Shown here piece by piece: positions 5,232 through 5,885 of a stretch of DNA of 5,885 nt. This stretch comes from Streptosporangiaceae bacterium (GTDB lineage Bacteria; Actinomycetota; Actinomycetes; Streptosporangiales; Streptosporangiaceae). The number at the start of each line of letters is the position of its first letter. Within the stretch, counting starts at the first letter, position 1. The position numbers were made by a program, and so were the translations under genes. Location: NCBI GenBank assembly GCA_030043395.1, contig JASHXW010000222.1, forward strand, positions 1-5,885. The letters run 5' to 3'. Under the pieces are notes generated by a model, which worked only from the letters and a program-made list of their open reading frames with translations, was not told the DNA's origin and made no database searches.

Positions 5232-5322
5232 ACTGAGCGGGCCCGGCGGATGTCGCTGGCGGCCTGCGCTGTCCGGCCTGCTGCTGGCGCCGGCATCAGC
5301 GCGGGCATGCAACCATAGACCG

Positions 5323-5885
5323 ATGTCCGATCCGTCCGCAGCAACAGCCGCAGGCACTGGCCGAGTCAGGTCAGGGGCCGCTGCCACGCTGCCCAGGCCG
5401 TCGCAAACCGACCAGGCCGTGATCAGGAACTTCTGCATCATTGCCCATATCGATCACGGCAAGTCGACCCTGGCCGACCGGATGCTCCAGCTCACTGGCG
5501 TTGTGCAGGGCAGGCAAATGCGCGCGCAGTACCTGGACCGCATGGACATCGAGCGCGAGCGCGGGATCACGATCAAGAGCCAGGCCGTCCGGCTGCCGTG
5601 GCGCGGCCTCGACGGCGGCAATTACGTGCTGAACCTGATCGACACCCCCGGGCATGTCGACTTCTCCTATGAGGTCTCCCGGTCACTGGCCGCCTGCGAG
5701 GGCGCGGTCCTGCTGGTCGACGCGGCTCAGGGCATCGAGGCGCAGACCCTCGCGAACCTGTACCTGGCGCTGGAAGCCGACCTGCAGCTGATCCCGGTGC
5801 TGAACAAGATCGACCTGCCGGCAGCCCAGCCGGAGAAGTACGCAGCGGAACTCGCCAAGGTCATCGGCTGCGAGCCCGGCGACGT
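5323..5885 (+). CDS. lepA: Elongation factor 4 (LepA), N-terminal part (runs off right edge)
   Basis: The frame is open from the ATG at 5323 to the right edge, giving 187 complete codons of a translational GTPase. The motifs are G1 AHIDHGKST (41-49), the switch I block RGITIK (80-85), G3 DTPGH (107-111) and G4 NKID (161-164). The [14 protein letters not shown] start of the G domain and the [17 protein letters not shown] block are characteristic of LepA, as opposed to EF-G or TypA. LepA acts on the ribosome; back-translocation and a role in 30S biogenesis have both been proposed. The first 30 or so residues are an alanine-rich, poorly conserved extension, common in actinobacterial LepA. No Shine-Dalgarno motif is seen before 5323. 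GTG 5419 (residue 33), just before the conserved domain, is an alternative start. The gene is divergent from rpsT across 228 bp; I could not find a convincing promoter for it. Confidence 0.96.
   Translation, partial: MSDPSAATAAGTGRVRSGAAATLPRPSQTDQAVIRNFCIIAHIDHGKSTLADRMLQLTGVVQGRQMRAQYLDRMDIERERGITIKSQAVRLPWRGLDGGNYVLNLIDTPGHVDFSYEVSRSLAACEGAVLLVDAAQGIEAQTLANLYLALEADLQLIPVLNKIDLPAAQPEKYAAELAKVIGCEPGD

Noticed and set aside
4728..5441. Minus-strand open frame of 237 codons
   Set aside because: It overlaps rpsT in another frame, the lepA start and the repeat array, and has an arginine/serine-rich shadow composition.

Overview
The window is high-GC chromosomal DNA with strong G/C bias at third codon positions. 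The HflX, HolA, S20 and LepA sequences are typical of Actinobacteria, and so is the order holA, then rpsT on the opposite strand, then lepA. I therefore read it as an actinomycete chromosome (Actinomycetia); I cannot name the order or genus. Nothing suggests a plasmid, phage or genomic island.

Layout from left to right: (1) the first 124 bases are the 5' end of a minus-strand gene, very probably malate synthase (aceB). (2) A divergent intergenic region of about 270 bp contains a 16-bp tandem repeat and a short inverted repeat. (3) hflX is on the plus strand. (4) A relatively AT-rich 264-bp gap contains a perfect 18-bp palindrome. (5) Next is a stand-alone plus-strand gene of the imidazolonepropionase (HutI) family; it keeps the first half of the family active site but has lost residues of the second half. 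It is followed at once by a terminator-like hairpin. (6) holA encodes the DNA polymerase III delta subunit. (7) A 331-bp convergent intergenic region holds a 45-nt near-perfect hairpin, a 29-bp tandem repeat array and the rpsT terminator. (8) rpsT is on the minus strand with a GTG start, a hairpin-bearing leader and a recognisable promoter. (9) The 5' third of lepA is on the plus strand and runs off the right edge.

Most of the content is housekeeping. HflX and LepA are ribosome-associated GTPases, S20 is a ribosomal protein, HolA belongs to the replicative clamp loader, and malate synthase belongs to the glyoxylate shunt. They are neighbours rather than one pathway. The gene that does not fit is the hutI-like one: no hutH or hutU is visible, it sits where competence genes often lie in related genomes, and it lacks residues considered essential for the HutI reaction.

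I see no convincing new multi-gene system. The points most worth following are the altered HutI-like protein, the long hairpin at 4555-4599, the 29-bp repeat array, and the 18-bp palindrome upstream of the hutI-like gene.
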